The translations under genes were made by a program, and so were the position numbers. A DNA stretch of 64,000 nucleotides, from positions 1 to 64,000 of the forward strand of contig JALMQS010000326.1 of assembly GCA_024734495.1 (NCBI GenBank), given 5' to 3'. The notes below the pieces were generated by a model that ran no database searches, was not told the DNA's origin, and worked only from the letters and a program-made list of their open reading frames with translations. Source of the stretch: Forficula auricularia. Its lineage: Eukaryota > Arthropoda > Insecta > Dermaptera > Forficulidae. Positions 21,851 to 32,212 of the stretch are shown here, piece by piece (the first letter of the stretch is position 1; each line of letters begins with the position of its first letter).

Positions 21851-22257
21851 TTGTTGTTGAAAATAATGGTTGTGATGATTTAAATTAAATTGATTTAATA
21901 ATGATGAGAATGATATTTACTAATGTTAACAACGATTTATACATTTCTGTAGCCGAATAACCGAAGTTAGCCCAATAAAATTTAGACCGAAACGTTTTAC
22001 TCTGGGAATTCTATTGTACCCAGTACATCCCTACTTTGGCTGATAGAACCTTCAACCCACTGAATTTTCTTTTATATTCCAATCACGAATAGTCGTTCCA
22101 TTGTCATTCAACTTTTAAAAATCTTTAAAAATTGAAATTTCGAAATCAAAATTTATGGCTCGGCTGTAGGTTAAGATTTAGAATCAAGCGACAGTGAAAT
22201 TTTTTAATGATGAAGATCGATTATTTAAATAAAAAAATTTTCCCCATGTATTACATA

Positions 22258-22440
22258 TTATATGTCAGATGTGGTTCACCACGGAAGCAAAGCCAAGTGC
22301 CCGGATCGCACTATTTTGGTATTCAGGTTCGATTCCCGAAGGGGTGAAACATCCCTTCTGACATATTAAAAAAAAACACGGATCTAGTAGTAGACCATCT
22401 CTCTTGAATTTCTATAGCAAGAGTTTCCAGTTGAAAAATG
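22258..22440 (+). repeat. tRNA-derived repeat bounded by TATGTCAGA inverted repeats
   Basis: From TATGTCAGATGTGGTTCACC to CATCCCTTCTGACATA. The middle contains CAGGTTCGATTCCCGAAG, an excellent B box, after a tRNA-like region rich in GCC/CCGG. The following 22375-22440 resembles the right arm of the palindrome at 21515-21850, so this is a partial copy of that element. Confidence 0.6.
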
Positions 22441-22679
22441 CAGAAAATCAGAAAAAATCGAATTGTTAGGATGTGTCTCAAACGGATCGAGCTAATTATC
22501 TATTTTGTTATAAAAAACTGTATTATAGTAATAACCAGCAACCTTCTGCGAAATTTTAAATAAATACCTCAAACTGTTTCCAGATTGGCAAGACACCAAG
22601 ATTTGTTAGAATGTACCGAGCCTTGTTAAATCACGTTTTGACTCGAATTTGCTTTTTTCATGATCATTTTGAAAATATA

Positions 22680-22895
22680 CAGTGCCATAGGCAGGTGCAA
22701 ACGGTACACCCGCACAGAGGTCAGCCTGTTGAGGCCCTGAAAAAGGCTCCTACTCAAAAAACCCCACATAGTTTAAAATGGTAAAAAATTAAAATACTGA
22801 ATAGTGAATACTATCAAAAGTAAAATAAAATTCTTATGAAAAAAATTACATTACAAAAGCTAGCAGAGGGCCCTTAATGATTAGTCACGGCAGTG
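22680..22895. mobile_element. hAT-type MITE, 216 bp
   Basis: Begins CAGTGCCATAGGC and ends GTCACGGCAGTG. The flanks AAAATATA (22672-22679) and ATAATATA (22896-22903) match 7 of 8, as expected for a hAT target duplication. No ORF. Confidence 0.6.
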
Positions 22896-22903
22896 ATAAT
22901 ATA

Positions 22904-23616
22904 CATATGGTGTTCAGTTAAGATATTGGATCATTTGTAATATAATTGTAATTATGGATATGCAAATTTAACTCGACATCTTCTCTATTTTATCTCTTCA
23001 TCGAAAATAATTCCAAAATATTTTATTGAACCCGCCTACGACTCTTACATTTTCAAGCTGACAGCGTCTAATGGTTCGGAGTTTATTCAACTTTGAACTT
23101 GGCATCAAACCATTTGGGATAATCTTGGCTGGCATCTATTTTTCTCCTTTCTCCTGTTCAACTTGAAGCAATTATGAAGATAAAAATATATTCGAGAGGT
23201 TTCAGAATACTCGTATTATTATTATTTGAAACAATTTATAAAGACATTTTCATAACAATTTTTAAAGACATTTTCATATTCTTTAAAGCTTGCTAGTTTA
23301 TTTAATTTAATGTCAATACATTAGAAAATAAACTAGAATAATTCGATAGAACTGTCTGAATGTTTTGTTTTAACGAATTTGATATTGATTTCCAAATATC
23401 AATTTTCTTATTTTTATTTTTATATTCTTTATGCATCTTCTTACAAAGTGAATGAGAACATTTTCGCTGAAGAAATTTATAATCATATCATCATCCATTG
23501 ATTCGAAAACACACATGAAAATGTCGGTAGACGGACGGTCGGAACAAAAGATGTAACTTCGAAGGTTCATAATGGGAATTAAGAACAAGTTTTTTTTGTG
23601 TGATTTTTTTATTTTT
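22904..23616. other. No gene recognised
   Basis: AT-rich; the 72-codon minus-strand frame at 23370-23588 has no recognisable domain. Confidence 0.5.
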
Positions 23617-23658
23617 CAACTAACGTTTCGTCGACTTTGCCGACTTCTTCAGGGTTTC
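23617..23658 (-). ncRNA. Hammerhead-like motif, single copy
   Basis: Minus strand: GAAACC, CTGAAGA, A, GTCG-loop-CGAC (perfect 4 bp), GAAAC, GTT, AGTT. Helix I would start with a mismatch and then pair AAC with GTT. The triplet GUU is a weaker cleavage site than GUC. Confidence 0.38.
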
Positions 23659-23772
23659 AAATAGTTACACCACACATTCGTCTAAAATACATTATTTTTC
23701 TTTATCTACGTTACCAATGAAGAACCATCAGAAACTTAAAAATTCAAAAAATTCGACACATTCATATAAACG

Positions 23773-23779
<7 letters not shown>

Positions 23780-23811
<32 letters not shown>

Positions 23812-23979
23812 GCTTTTCGGCCCTTCTAGCCATAAGCCTAATTACGATACTAGATATATTTTTTAAAATTTGTCTCTACCCCCGGGGGTCAGATTTTGGC
23901 TGGCTGCCTCGAGTCGGATTCGAACCGGGTCTCCTGGTTAGCTCGCTGTCACGCTACCGACTAGCCTATCGACCCCCCC
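23780..23979 (-). mobile_element. tRNA-derived SINE with poly(A) tail and target duplication
   Basis: On the minus strand it starts near 23979 with GTCGATAGGCTAGTCGGTAG (A box TAGGCTAGTCGG) and has the B box GGTTCGAATCC about 40 bases on. A unique body follows, then a poly(A) tail, seen as about 30 T at 23780-23810. AAACGAATTTTT occurs on both sides (23768-23779 and 23980-23991), a classic LINE-mobilised insertion. The near-perfect boxes and long tail suggest a young copy. Confidence 0.85.
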
Positions 23980-24169
23980 AAACGAATTTTTCTCTTTTCT
24001 TTCTTTTTACTAACAATTACATTAGATAAACAGTTTTAGAAACAATATAAACAGAATCAGACAACACAGTTTTAAAACAATAGAACGGATCGAATCCTTT
24101 TATTTATCCTCATCTTCACACATAGAAATATCAAATTTAAATTAATGCATCGTAGTAATGGAGTTTCGA

Positions 24170-24315
24170 TTTTTCTAAGGGAGGGGGGGAGCTGTACCCC
24201 ATTTGCCCCCCTTAACTATGCCCATGAGAATGGCCCGTAGGGAAATTTTTGTCGTGATCGGAGCTTGAACTCTGGTCTTCTAGTCCGTATGCAAAGAGGT
24301 TAGCCCTATGGGCAT
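24170..24315. repeat. hAT-like fragment and adjacent tRNA-like sequence
   Basis: 24180-24232 has GGGGGGAGCTGTACCCCATT and GCCCCCCTTAACTATGCCCATG, resembling the inner TIR region of hAT MITEs. 24240-24312 on the minus strand reads as tRNA-like, with AGAGTTCAAGCTCCGATCA near a B box. Both are fragments. Confidence 0.35.
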
Positions 24316-24562
24316 CTTAATCATATTTATTATCGTGAAAAAAGTTTAGATTTTCACAGATCTTCACATTTCAAGATCTTCAGGGACCTAAAAAGTGGTT
24401 TTTTAAAAATATTTGACTATATATAAATTAAAAAAAAAAAACGTTTACCAATTACTTAAAGTAAAGAAAATTTTGAAATATTTTTTAGAAACTTTTTAAA
24501 ATTTAAAATATAAAATACTAGTTAGGTTTCACGTAAATAAAAGATCAGATGCCTGTTTAGCA

Positions 24563-24613
24563 CGATTCTATATATATATATATATTTCGGGGTATAAGCC
24601 CCTCTTCAGGAGA
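24563..24613 (-). ncRNA. Hammerhead-like motif, AUA family, left arm
   Basis: Minus strand: CTGAAGA (24603-24609) joins GGGG-CTTATA-CCCC directly, then GAAA (24585-24588) and an alternating TA run. This has the canonical G-C closing pair and the best stem II in the window. Helix I is worn (ATCTC against GAATC). Confidence 0.42.
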
Positions 24614-24975
24614 TCACAAAGGACACTGAATACAAAAATACAAAAATGTTTTAGAAGTAAATTTCTTAATTTTAACAATAAGGGAAGGGGGAGATAAGGT
24701 GAGAAGGGGAAGGATTTAAGTTCAAAGAAGGTTTTGTTTGTCTAAATTTAAGATTAAAAAAGGAGTGTTTAAAGCTTGGAAAGTACCTGGAATTTCATAC
24801 TATTAAATATCTTTCCAAGCTTCCAAAACCCTTTCTTAATCTTAAATTTAAATAAAAAAATCTCTTGTACTCTAATCCTTCCGTCTCTCATCTTATCTCC
24901 CCTTTCCTTATTGTTAAAATTAAGAAATTTACTTCTAAAACATTTTTGTATTTTTGTATTCAGTGTCCTTTGTGA

Positions 24976-25016
24976 ACTCCTGAAGAGGAGCTATACTTCC
25001 GAAATATATATAGAGT
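24976..25016 (+). ncRNA. Hammerhead-like motif, AUA family, right arm
   Basis: ACTC (24976-24979), CTGAAGA (24980-24986), a GGAG/CTTCC stem-loop (24987-25000), GAAA (25001-25004), TATATA, then ATA and GAGT (25013-25016). ACTC and GAGT pair as helix I. AUA fits the NUH cleavage rule. Helix III would be a short A-U hairpin. There is no extra base between core and stem II. Confidence 0.5.
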
Positions 25017-25282
25017 CGTGCTAAAGAAGCATCTGATCTTTTATTTATGTGAAACCTACCTAGTATTTTATATTTTAAATTTTAAAATGTTTCTAAAATT
25101 TTTTCAAATTTTCTTTAGTTTATTTAAAATGTTTCACCAAGAACCCACACCATTTTCCCTTAACAAAAAAGCTTACCAATTGTTTTGAAATCTTGAATTA
25201 AGAAATTATGTCATGTAATAAATGTAAGAAAAGGTTCCAAAAATTTTAATTATCACGAAGCTACATGATCTACAAACATAAA

Positions 25283-25810
25283 CTAGCTGCGATTTCCGCC
25301 TTCGGCAGCCCTTTTCTCTTGCTATCAGGAGGCTTTGCTCCCTGAACCCATACGACGCACATTATACTGTTTCGCGATTTCTTGCTTCCTTAGAGTAGAC
25401 ATTCTTTCAGCATTGTCTTGAAGTCTTGGTTCAAGATTTTCAATAGTTTCTCGATGTCTTTGAGGAATCCTTCTTTGAAGCTTCTCATTGCATTCCACTT
25501 CTGATTCATTTGATCTTTGAGATTTCATTCTTTTAGTGGTAGAAGACATTTCAAAGGACGGGCGTTTCTTAGGTGGCATTATTACATATTTTGTATGATT
25601 ATATAAAAAATTAATAATAATCTTGTATATATATAGATATATAATATGTTAAATAATATATGTGAGATAAGAATAAAATAACTAAATAATGAATGTTTTA
25701 AAACACATTTCCATTTAAATTTAATGCCATGTTTACCTATTTCTCTGTTAGATGCCGAGGCGCTCAAGATTTACTTTTGACGCAGCTTTTGAAGTTGTCG
25801 CCCCCCTGGT
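25283..25810 (-). mobile_element. Helitron 3' end with upstream ORF
   Basis: On the minus strand the element ends GGGCTGCCGAAGGCGGAAAT, a GCC-GAA-GGC hairpin, then CGCAG and CTAG before a T. Helitrons end in CTRR after a short hairpin and insert between A and T. The same end occurs at 50723. The 84-codon ORF lies just inside. The 5' end (TC) could not be placed; the right limit given is approximate. Confidence 0.5.
25325..25579 (-). CDS. Short basic ORF of a Helitron-like element
   Basis: 84 codons from an ATG at 25579, beginning MPPKKRPSF and rich in Arg, Lys, Glu and Gln (theoretical charge about neutral to basic). It is helical in character with no zinc, replicase or helicase motif. The MPPKKR start and Arg/Glu repeats resemble the N-terminal leader of insect Helitron replicase-helicase proteins, from memory and without alignment. 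It ends about 40 bases before the Helitron 3' hairpin, so it is likely a remnant kept in a deleted copy. A further open stretch upstream (25582-25767) is AT-rich noise. Confidence 0.35.
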   Translation of the reverse strand: MPPKKRPSFEMSSTTKRMKSQRSNESEVECNEKLQRRIPQRHRETIENLEPRLQDNAERMSTLRKQEIAKQYNVRRMGSGSKAS

Positions 25811-26120
25811 CTTCATTCGTACATTTTAGATAGTTGATTTTTGCATCAATACTTATTCCGCGTCACAAAGTGTAACTGTACAAAATTTGGTTTAGATCTG
25901 TCAGGGGCCTAGGAGTGTAAATAGAACTTCTCTGAAACTTCCAAGATAACGTAAAAGTTAATTTTATTTTTTAATATAGTTATTTTTAATCAAAAGTTAT
26001 TATATTATACATAAGTTAAAGAAATTAAGATGAAATAACCTCTAAAATTCTTTCTGTAGTAGAAATTTGTTCCTTGTTAGACTATCTTTTTTATCCGACA
26101 TCTTCGTTGAATGAATGGGT
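25811..26120. other. No gene recognised
   Basis: Unrecognised AT-rich sequence; 25860-25930 is more balanced but open in no frame. Confidence 0.5.
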
Positions 26121-26127
26121 ACCTATA

Positions 26128-26200
26128 GGAGCACGGAAGTTAAGTAATGATGGGCGAGGTTGTGCTTGAGTAATTACTTGACAAAAATGTACTGGGTGAT
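26128..26200 (+). pseudogene. 5S rRNA-like fragment
   Basis: GCACGGAAGTTAAGTAATGA, then TGGGCGAGGTTGTGCTTG and TACTGGGTGATC, follow the internal control region and 3' half of eukaryotic 5S rRNA (GAAGTTAAGCAACG...GGGC...GGTT...TGGGTGA). An insertion of about 15 bases separates the last two blocks and the 5' third is unrecognisable. It could be a 5S pseudogene or the head of a 5S-derived SINE. Confidence 0.5.
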
Positions 26201-26879
26201 CTAATCCAAGTCAATTATCCGTGCTAAAATTTTCAGCCCTACAAGCGATGTAGCTATATTTGATTTACTTAAAAGTTTTCATTTCTTTTTTTTGCTTATT
26301 TAGGTATAGAATCCTTGAAAAGTATAGAAACATGTATCATTTTTTATGCTTGTTTGCTAAGTTTGTTGGATGGAAAAGGGTAGTTGATGATAGTAGGTAT
26401 TTTATCTGAATTTGGCAAGATTTTGATGTTGTTTTTTTTTAACGTGGAGCCAACTCAACGGGATTTACCTAAGACACGATTATTCTAAAACCATTATCAC
26501 CTCTGATAATTGAAGTAGTGATATTTCGTTTAGAGTATTCGTATTAAGAAACGGATAGACCAGAGATATCAGTCTGCTGACGTGGGAAAGTTCTAGAGTT
26601 TAGTTTTCACTGGTATCTTTACTTGTTTATTCATTAACATTAGAAAATTCAATAAATAAATAAATAATTTATTATTGAAACCTGAAGTTAATTGATGTGG
26701 TTCAACTAGTTCGCTTCACTTTCTGGCCCGTTTGAAAAAGTTTTTTTTGCCCTTTACCTTTCATGGCATGAGATCTAATAGGATAAAATCTATAATTTTC
26801 CCAAAAATATATTTGCACAATTTTTTAAATTCATTCACTTTTTTATTATTTTTTTTCGAATTCTAGAACCTTAACTTTC
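26201..26879. other. No gene recognised
   Basis: AT-rich sequence without ORF. Confidence 0.5.
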
Positions 26880-27930
26880 TCAGATTGTACAGTCAAATTG
26901 TGTTCAAATGGGCCCCTATGGGGAATGTTTTGGGGTAGTTCTGATTTTCGCATATATATATTAGGGCGCTGAATCCAAATCTGAAGTCTCCCACCAAAAT
27001 TTCGTGACGCAACATTGTAGAAAATGCAAAAAAAGGTGAAAATTTTCATTTTTTGGCGGTTTTTCGCTTATAACTCGGAAACTACCAGCTTTTCGTAAAT
27101 AATTTCAATTTGTAAAATGAAAGTTCATAAAATTTCGTACAGATTTCATTATTTAGGTTTTTCTCCGACCAACTGTTTGGACTCAACCGCATAATCTAAG
27201 TTTTCGACCTCGGCAGCCCCCCAGATCACCCAAAAACTCGCACTTTTTTCGATATTTTCCCATTTTGACCATGAAGGAGCACGTTTTCGACAAAGACCAC
27301 TCTATACATTTTTAAACTAGATTAAATTTGCTACAATTTAAACAAAGTTTCATCTTAATTGGATAAATGGTAATCCGTGCCGCAATGAGGTTGAAGTTTT
27401 GAAAAACTGAAATTTTTTGCAAAAAATCGCAATTTTTCCATCATAAAATGAAAGCCACTCATCCTAGAAACTTGATTCCTGTCTCATTCTCTAGAAAATT
27501 TTATTGACTTGATCGTTTACTTGGACTACTTTTTTGATAAAACTCTTAGATTGTTGACGTACGAGTTTTTGGGTGATCCGGGGGGCTGCCGAGGTCGAAA
27601 ACTTTGATTTTGCGCTTGAGCCCGAACGGTTTGTCGGAGAAAAAACTTGAATAATGAACTTTGTAGAAAATTTTATGAACTTTAATTTTAAATAGGAAGG
27701 TTATTTACGAAAAGTTGATAGTTTTCGAGTTATAAGCGAAAAACCGCCAAAAAATGGAAATTTTCACCTTTTTTGCATTTTCTACAATGTTGCGTTACGA
27801 AATTTTGGTGGGAGACCTCAGATTTGGATTCAACGCCCAAAAAACATATATATATACAAAAAATCATAAATACCCCATAACTTTCAAGATAAATACACAA
27901 TTTGACTGGACTAAGAATACAAGTTCAAAA
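26880..27930. mobile_element. About 1-kb palindromic element, family A
   Basis: The arms of 400-plus bases are complementary around a centre near 27405: TTTTTGGCGGTTTTTCGCTT / AAGCGAAAAACCGCCAAAAA, and TCGGCAGCCCCCCAGATCAC / GTGATCCGGGGGGCTGCCGA. The small frames at the two tips (26846-27049 and 27754-27969) are mirror images of each other. No transposase; likely a large foldback MITE. Confidence 0.75.
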
Positions 27931-28919
27931 ATCATCTTCATTTTCATTCCAAACTCTGAAGTTTGTTAACTAAGAAGTCTATCTAGTTTAATTATTTCCT
28001 TATATCCTTATCATTAAAAAATACAAATTTATATTAATATCGTATTTTTAAAATTGTATGCAATTATACCAAAATTAGATGACACAATTTCAAAACCAAA
28101 TTTAATAAAAAATGTTTATTAAAAATGAGAGAAGTGAGAATTCAAGAGCGTTAAACTATCGTGGGAAGTTTGAAGGGTCAATGCCTTGTACATTTGTATA
28201 GCATGCCCTTCAAATTCCTTTTACAGAATCATGTTATGTTAATCTAATTCTTCCTAGCTTGTCAGCGTACACAGTTTTGGATAAATATGAAATTATCAAA
28301 CCTTTCCTATATTGAACATAGTCATTGTTATTATTTGTGTCTTTGATTAAATCATTATTGACTGGTTATGTGCCCAAGGAATAACATTAAGTAGATAAAG
28401 CGATTTATTTGCTTGAACGTCAACTGAAGTGTATTTCAATATTGGATTTTAATGATTCAGGAATGGTAATAAGAAATCTAAACGATCTCCGAGCCAAAAG
28501 ATCACCTGACCGGACAAAAGAACATCCATACAAATGAACAGTGTACGCAAAACCATTCTCTGTCATTTGAAAATAGTTTGTCTCTACTCACGTAGTCTCT
28601 TAAAAGATATCAACTCGGAATATTAAATGGAAATTATAATTAGAGTAACGATGAACCACGCATCTGTACACTCGACATGCCAAATTCAGGGACAAACAGC
28701 GAATTGTTAGTTCCGAAAACAATCATTATAATGGAGTACCTGATTAAGTACTTCCTTGACTTTGTCTGCTATTATCATATTATTATGTTTTTATAGATAA
28801 ATTTTCAAGATTGTAAGTAATTTGTTATGCAATTTTGGTGAGGTTCAGTTTAATATATATATGTAGAGTTATTTTTATTGTATACAAAATATATGATTAA
28901 TTCAAGAAGCGAAGCAAAA
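27931..28919. other. No gene recognised
   Basis: AT-rich, unrecognised. Confidence 0.5.
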
Positions 28920-30200
28920 ATACTCTGGTTAGATATTATATAAGGTACTTTTTTATATATAATTAACATAAAACAATCGATTACTTATAGTTATATACCT
29001 CAACAAATGTGTAATTCGTAAAATTTTTAAAAAGTCTTATGGTAGATATTATATAGGTAAAAGGCATTCCACGCCAAATCTGACGGTTTGAAAAATTTCA
29101 ATTTCCGATTTCCTTCATTTTTGGACATTGTTAGTACCCATCAAAAAAAGTCTTCCTGGTAAATTTTGAAATTTTTTTAATCAAAAGATATCGAATTTTG
29201 GTTTTTCGCTCATAACTTCTTCAAAAATGATCGAAATTCAAAACTTTTTTAAAAATTTTTTTACATTCTTTTTAGAAAAAAAAAACAAAACAAAAAATAT
29301 TTAAAGTGTTTTTATATGCGATTTTTGAGTTTGAAAAGTTTAATCTTGTTTTTGAAACTGTATGTATTACATACTCTTCGATTTTTTTGATAATTTTTTA
29401 TTTTAAACTTCTATTCATTCTACAAATTTTAAGACCAGGTTGATAATGGTTCTATGATAATTAGTATTTTTTTCGATTTTTGAAAATTAAAAAAAAAATA
29501 TTGCTATTAACCATTATTAAAACCACTTTTTGGTATTAAGTTGTCCTTTTTTAGTTATTTTGAATTTATTTTTGTTCTTGACAGGTGTTTAGTATTTTAG
29601 TTTGTCGAAAGAAAATCAAAATCAAAAATCGAAAAAATAGTATTTATCATAGGACCACTATCAACCCGATCTTAAAATTTGTAGAATAAGTAGATGTTTA
29701 AAATAAAAAATTATCAAAAAAATCGAAGAGTACATACGTTTCAAAAACAAGATTAAAATTTTCAAACTCAAAAATCACATATAAAAACAATTTAAATAAT
29801 TTTTTGTAATTTTTTCTAAAAAGTATGTAAAAAAACCAAAAATTTCAAAAAAAAAAAAAATTGAATTTGGACAATTTTTGATGAATTTATGAACGAAAAA
29901 CCGAAATTCGATATCTTTTTAAACCGGTGATCAAAAAAATTTCAAAATTTACCATGAAGAGTTTTTTAATGATCACTAAAAAATGTCAAAAAATGAATGA
30001 AATTAAAAATTAAAATTTTTCAAACCGTCCGATTTGCCTTAGAATGCCCCTCTATTTTAAAAAAGTACTTATGGGTCTTTTTTTATATAGAAAAAATTAA
30101 AACAATCGATTACTTATAGTTATGTATCCCAACAAATGGGCAATTTGGAAAATTTTTAAAACGGCTCAGGGTATAATTTATATAAGGTACTTTTTTGCAA
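28920..30200. mobile_element. About 1-kb palindromic element, family B, between direct repeats
   Basis: Arms from 29055 (GGCATTCCACGCCAAATCTG...) to 30055 (...CGATTTGCCTTAGAATGCC) are complementary around 29555. Outside them, 28935-29050 and 30065-30180 are direct repeats sharing AAAACAATCGATTACTTATA and then GGTAC or TAGATATTATATA blocks. The palindrome thus sits between two copies of a flanking repeat of about 120 bases. Confidence 0.7.
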
Positions 30201-31409
30201 TTGGAAAATTTTTTAAATTACTAATATGAATACTCTAGTAGAAAGTATTTTAAATGGATTGATTTGTCAACATGAATTTATGACTTCATTCAAACCAGAA
30301 CAATTACTAACATTCCAAACTAAACTGATTACAATGATATTTATACTTTGATCGATTCTAAAAAGAATAATAGAGAATAAAAATATTTATATAATTTTTA
30401 AATGAATTTGAAATAAGTATCTCTAATGGTTATGACTTAATATGGTAGTTTGACTAAAGAAATACTCCATCGGAATGGCTTCAAATAAATACAGACATTA
30501 AATACCTCCAGGATGAACAATGTCTTGCGCCCTGAACAAATAAGTAAGTAAAGTTTATGGAAATTAAAATTATGCAATTTCTATTAGTTCCTATTTAAAC
30601 TTATTAGTTTATTCAAATTGAATGGAAACAGCAACCTTGATAGAGTATTATTCTCATTTTCAAGTTTTAAGATGTGTATTGATATTCATTACCAAAGTTG
30701 AAGGAGTCAATTTATTTCATATTGAGTTAGTAATTAACAAATCCAACAATCTAATTATAAGAAAGTTTTATCTTTTATTAGCAAGTGAACCTTTCTTCTT
30801 CTTTTTGGAAACTTTGCGAATTAACGATAGCTCATCAAGTCATCAAAAGAAGCTTGTTATTAATTGTTTTTGTTTAAAGAATATGTATAAATCTCGTTAC
30901 TGTCAAGTATAAAAGAAATGATGTTCAAAAATTTAAATTAACTGAGTTTGAAATTCACCTTGTAATCAATATGTAAATGTAATTTTAACTGAACCATCAA
31001 TGTTATTGAACCTGAAATATTTTGTCAACCAAATAAAGTGAGCTTTACTGATGAAGAGGTGAATTTTCTTAAAGGTAGTTTTTTAGGGGTATTAAGTCTT
31101 GGGAAAAGTTAAATCCAGAGAATAAATTACAGACCTAAACGTAATACAATAGATACAAAGCAATTGATAAAAGTACTGGTATCTATTAAGATCTCGAATG
31201 TTTGTTGAATTCGCTCGAATGAGACTTTTAGGGAGATTACCTATTGATTTTTTTAAGCAAAAAGTGGCACCCCAAGTAGATACAGCACCGTTAGATATTG
31301 ACGGACTCTCATATTAGCGAAAAGAAAATGACCAATTAATAAAGAGAAAGAGTGTGGTCGAAGGTGGTTATGAACATGAATCTTGAAGTACATACCTACT
31401 GAAGATTCT
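30201..31409. other. No gene recognised
   Basis: A 96-codon frame at 30622-30912 shows no domain, signal peptide or splice context; AT-rich and unrecognised. Confidence 0.45.
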
Positions 31410-31579
31410 AAGGGCCGGTTGCATGACGCAAAGTAAATGCTAACCAAGGTAGATGGTAAATGAAGGGGCTGGGATGGCCAATCAGATGACAAGAACTTTC
31501 AGTGCCTGTCATCTGATTGGCCATTTCACTCCATTACCATCTACCTTGGTTAGCATTTACGTCGATGCAACCGGCCCTT
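31410..31579. mobile_element. 170-bp palindromic MITE, AAGGGCCGGTTGCAT tips
   Basis: Nearly perfect hairpin from AAGGGCCGGTTGCAT (31410) to ATGCAACCGGCCCTT (31579), with inner arms GTAAATGCTAACCAAGGTAG / CTACCTTGGTTAGCATTTAC and a short loop near 31495. Flanks show no clear target duplication. Confidence 0.75.
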
Positions 31580-31691
31580 GATCTGGAAAGAAGGAAGTAG
31601 ACAAAGCGTTCCAGTCCATAGAAGTTACGCCAATAAAGGTATTGGGAAATTATCTAACCACTAGTTTAATTTTATTATTTAAGTATATATA

Positions 31692-32212
31692 GGGTTGGCT
31701 TATTTAGAAATTCAATTAAGAAAAAAGTAACACAGATATATATTTAATTCTTTGAACAACATCAAGTACAACGTTTACATTTTAATGTTTATACAGTTTT
31801 AAAGATAATATCAGGCAGATGGCATCCATTATTTTCAATATAGTGTATCATCTCCTTGAGGGGCGATCTGCACTGGCCAGCACGGTGTGACTATTTTTTA
31901 TGGGGATTTCTAAAATTTCTAAAATCACTTGTCTATACCGATCCTCCTAGGATCCTGGCTCACCTAAAAAACAACATTCGTCAAGCATACTCGTCGATAT
32001 GCGGCAAAGAGTTGAAAGAAACTTCCGAGTTCGATTTACGCAGTGTATTGAGAATAATGGACGGAATCTGCCTGACAAAATTTTCATCTTTAAAACTGTG
32101 TAAACATACAATTTAAACGTTATACTTGATGCTGTTCAAAGATTTAAATATATATCTGCTTTACTTTTTTCTTAATTTAATTTCTAAAAAAGCAAATTGC
32201 TCTGCCCCAACC
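31692..32212 (+). mobile_element. Mariner-like element relic with long TIRs
   Basis: The ends GGGTTGGC... (31692) and ...CCCCAACC (32212) are inverted and flanked by TA on both sides, the target of the mariner/Tc1 superfamily. The inverted repeats extend about 120 bases (TTAAGAAAAAAGTAAC / CTTTTTTCTTAA and further). Between them lies a transposase remnant. At 521 bases it is heavily deleted. Confidence 0.65.
31856..32116 (+). pseudogene. Transposase C-terminal remnant, mariner-like
   Basis: The frame contains LHWPARCDYFLWGFLK (about residues 5-20), matching the WPARSPDLTPLDFFLWG block around the last catalytic acid of mariner-type DDE/D transposases. The segment SPDLT, which would hold that acid, is deleted. 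It is followed by VYTDPPRILAHLKNNIRQ (26-43), like the usual VY..P.TIEELK.NI. region. The N-terminal two thirds of the enzyme are gone, so it is inactive. The frame is not an independent gene. Confidence 0.65.

Larger units (their letters stand above)
24441..25140. mobile_element. 0.7-kb palindromic element with two outward hammerhead-like motifs
   Basis: The arms are complementary almost end to end around a centre near 24790: AACAATAAGGGAAGGGGGAG / TCCCCTTTCCTTATTGTT, and AAATACTAGTTAGGTTTCAC / GTGAAACCTACCTAGTATTT. The family recurs at 34908-35158 and 53670-53880, and more distantly at 36590-36760. An 82-codon frame at 24776-25024 is a by-product of the arm. Confidence 0.75.

Noticed and set aside
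21950..22010. Another hammerhead-like motif (CCGAAG...GACCGAAACG)
   Set aside because: GAAACG is present but neither the CTGANGA core nor a clear stem II could be found.
31253..31492. 79-codon minus-strand frame
   Set aside because: Runs into the arm of the 170-bp hairpin MITE; no domain.
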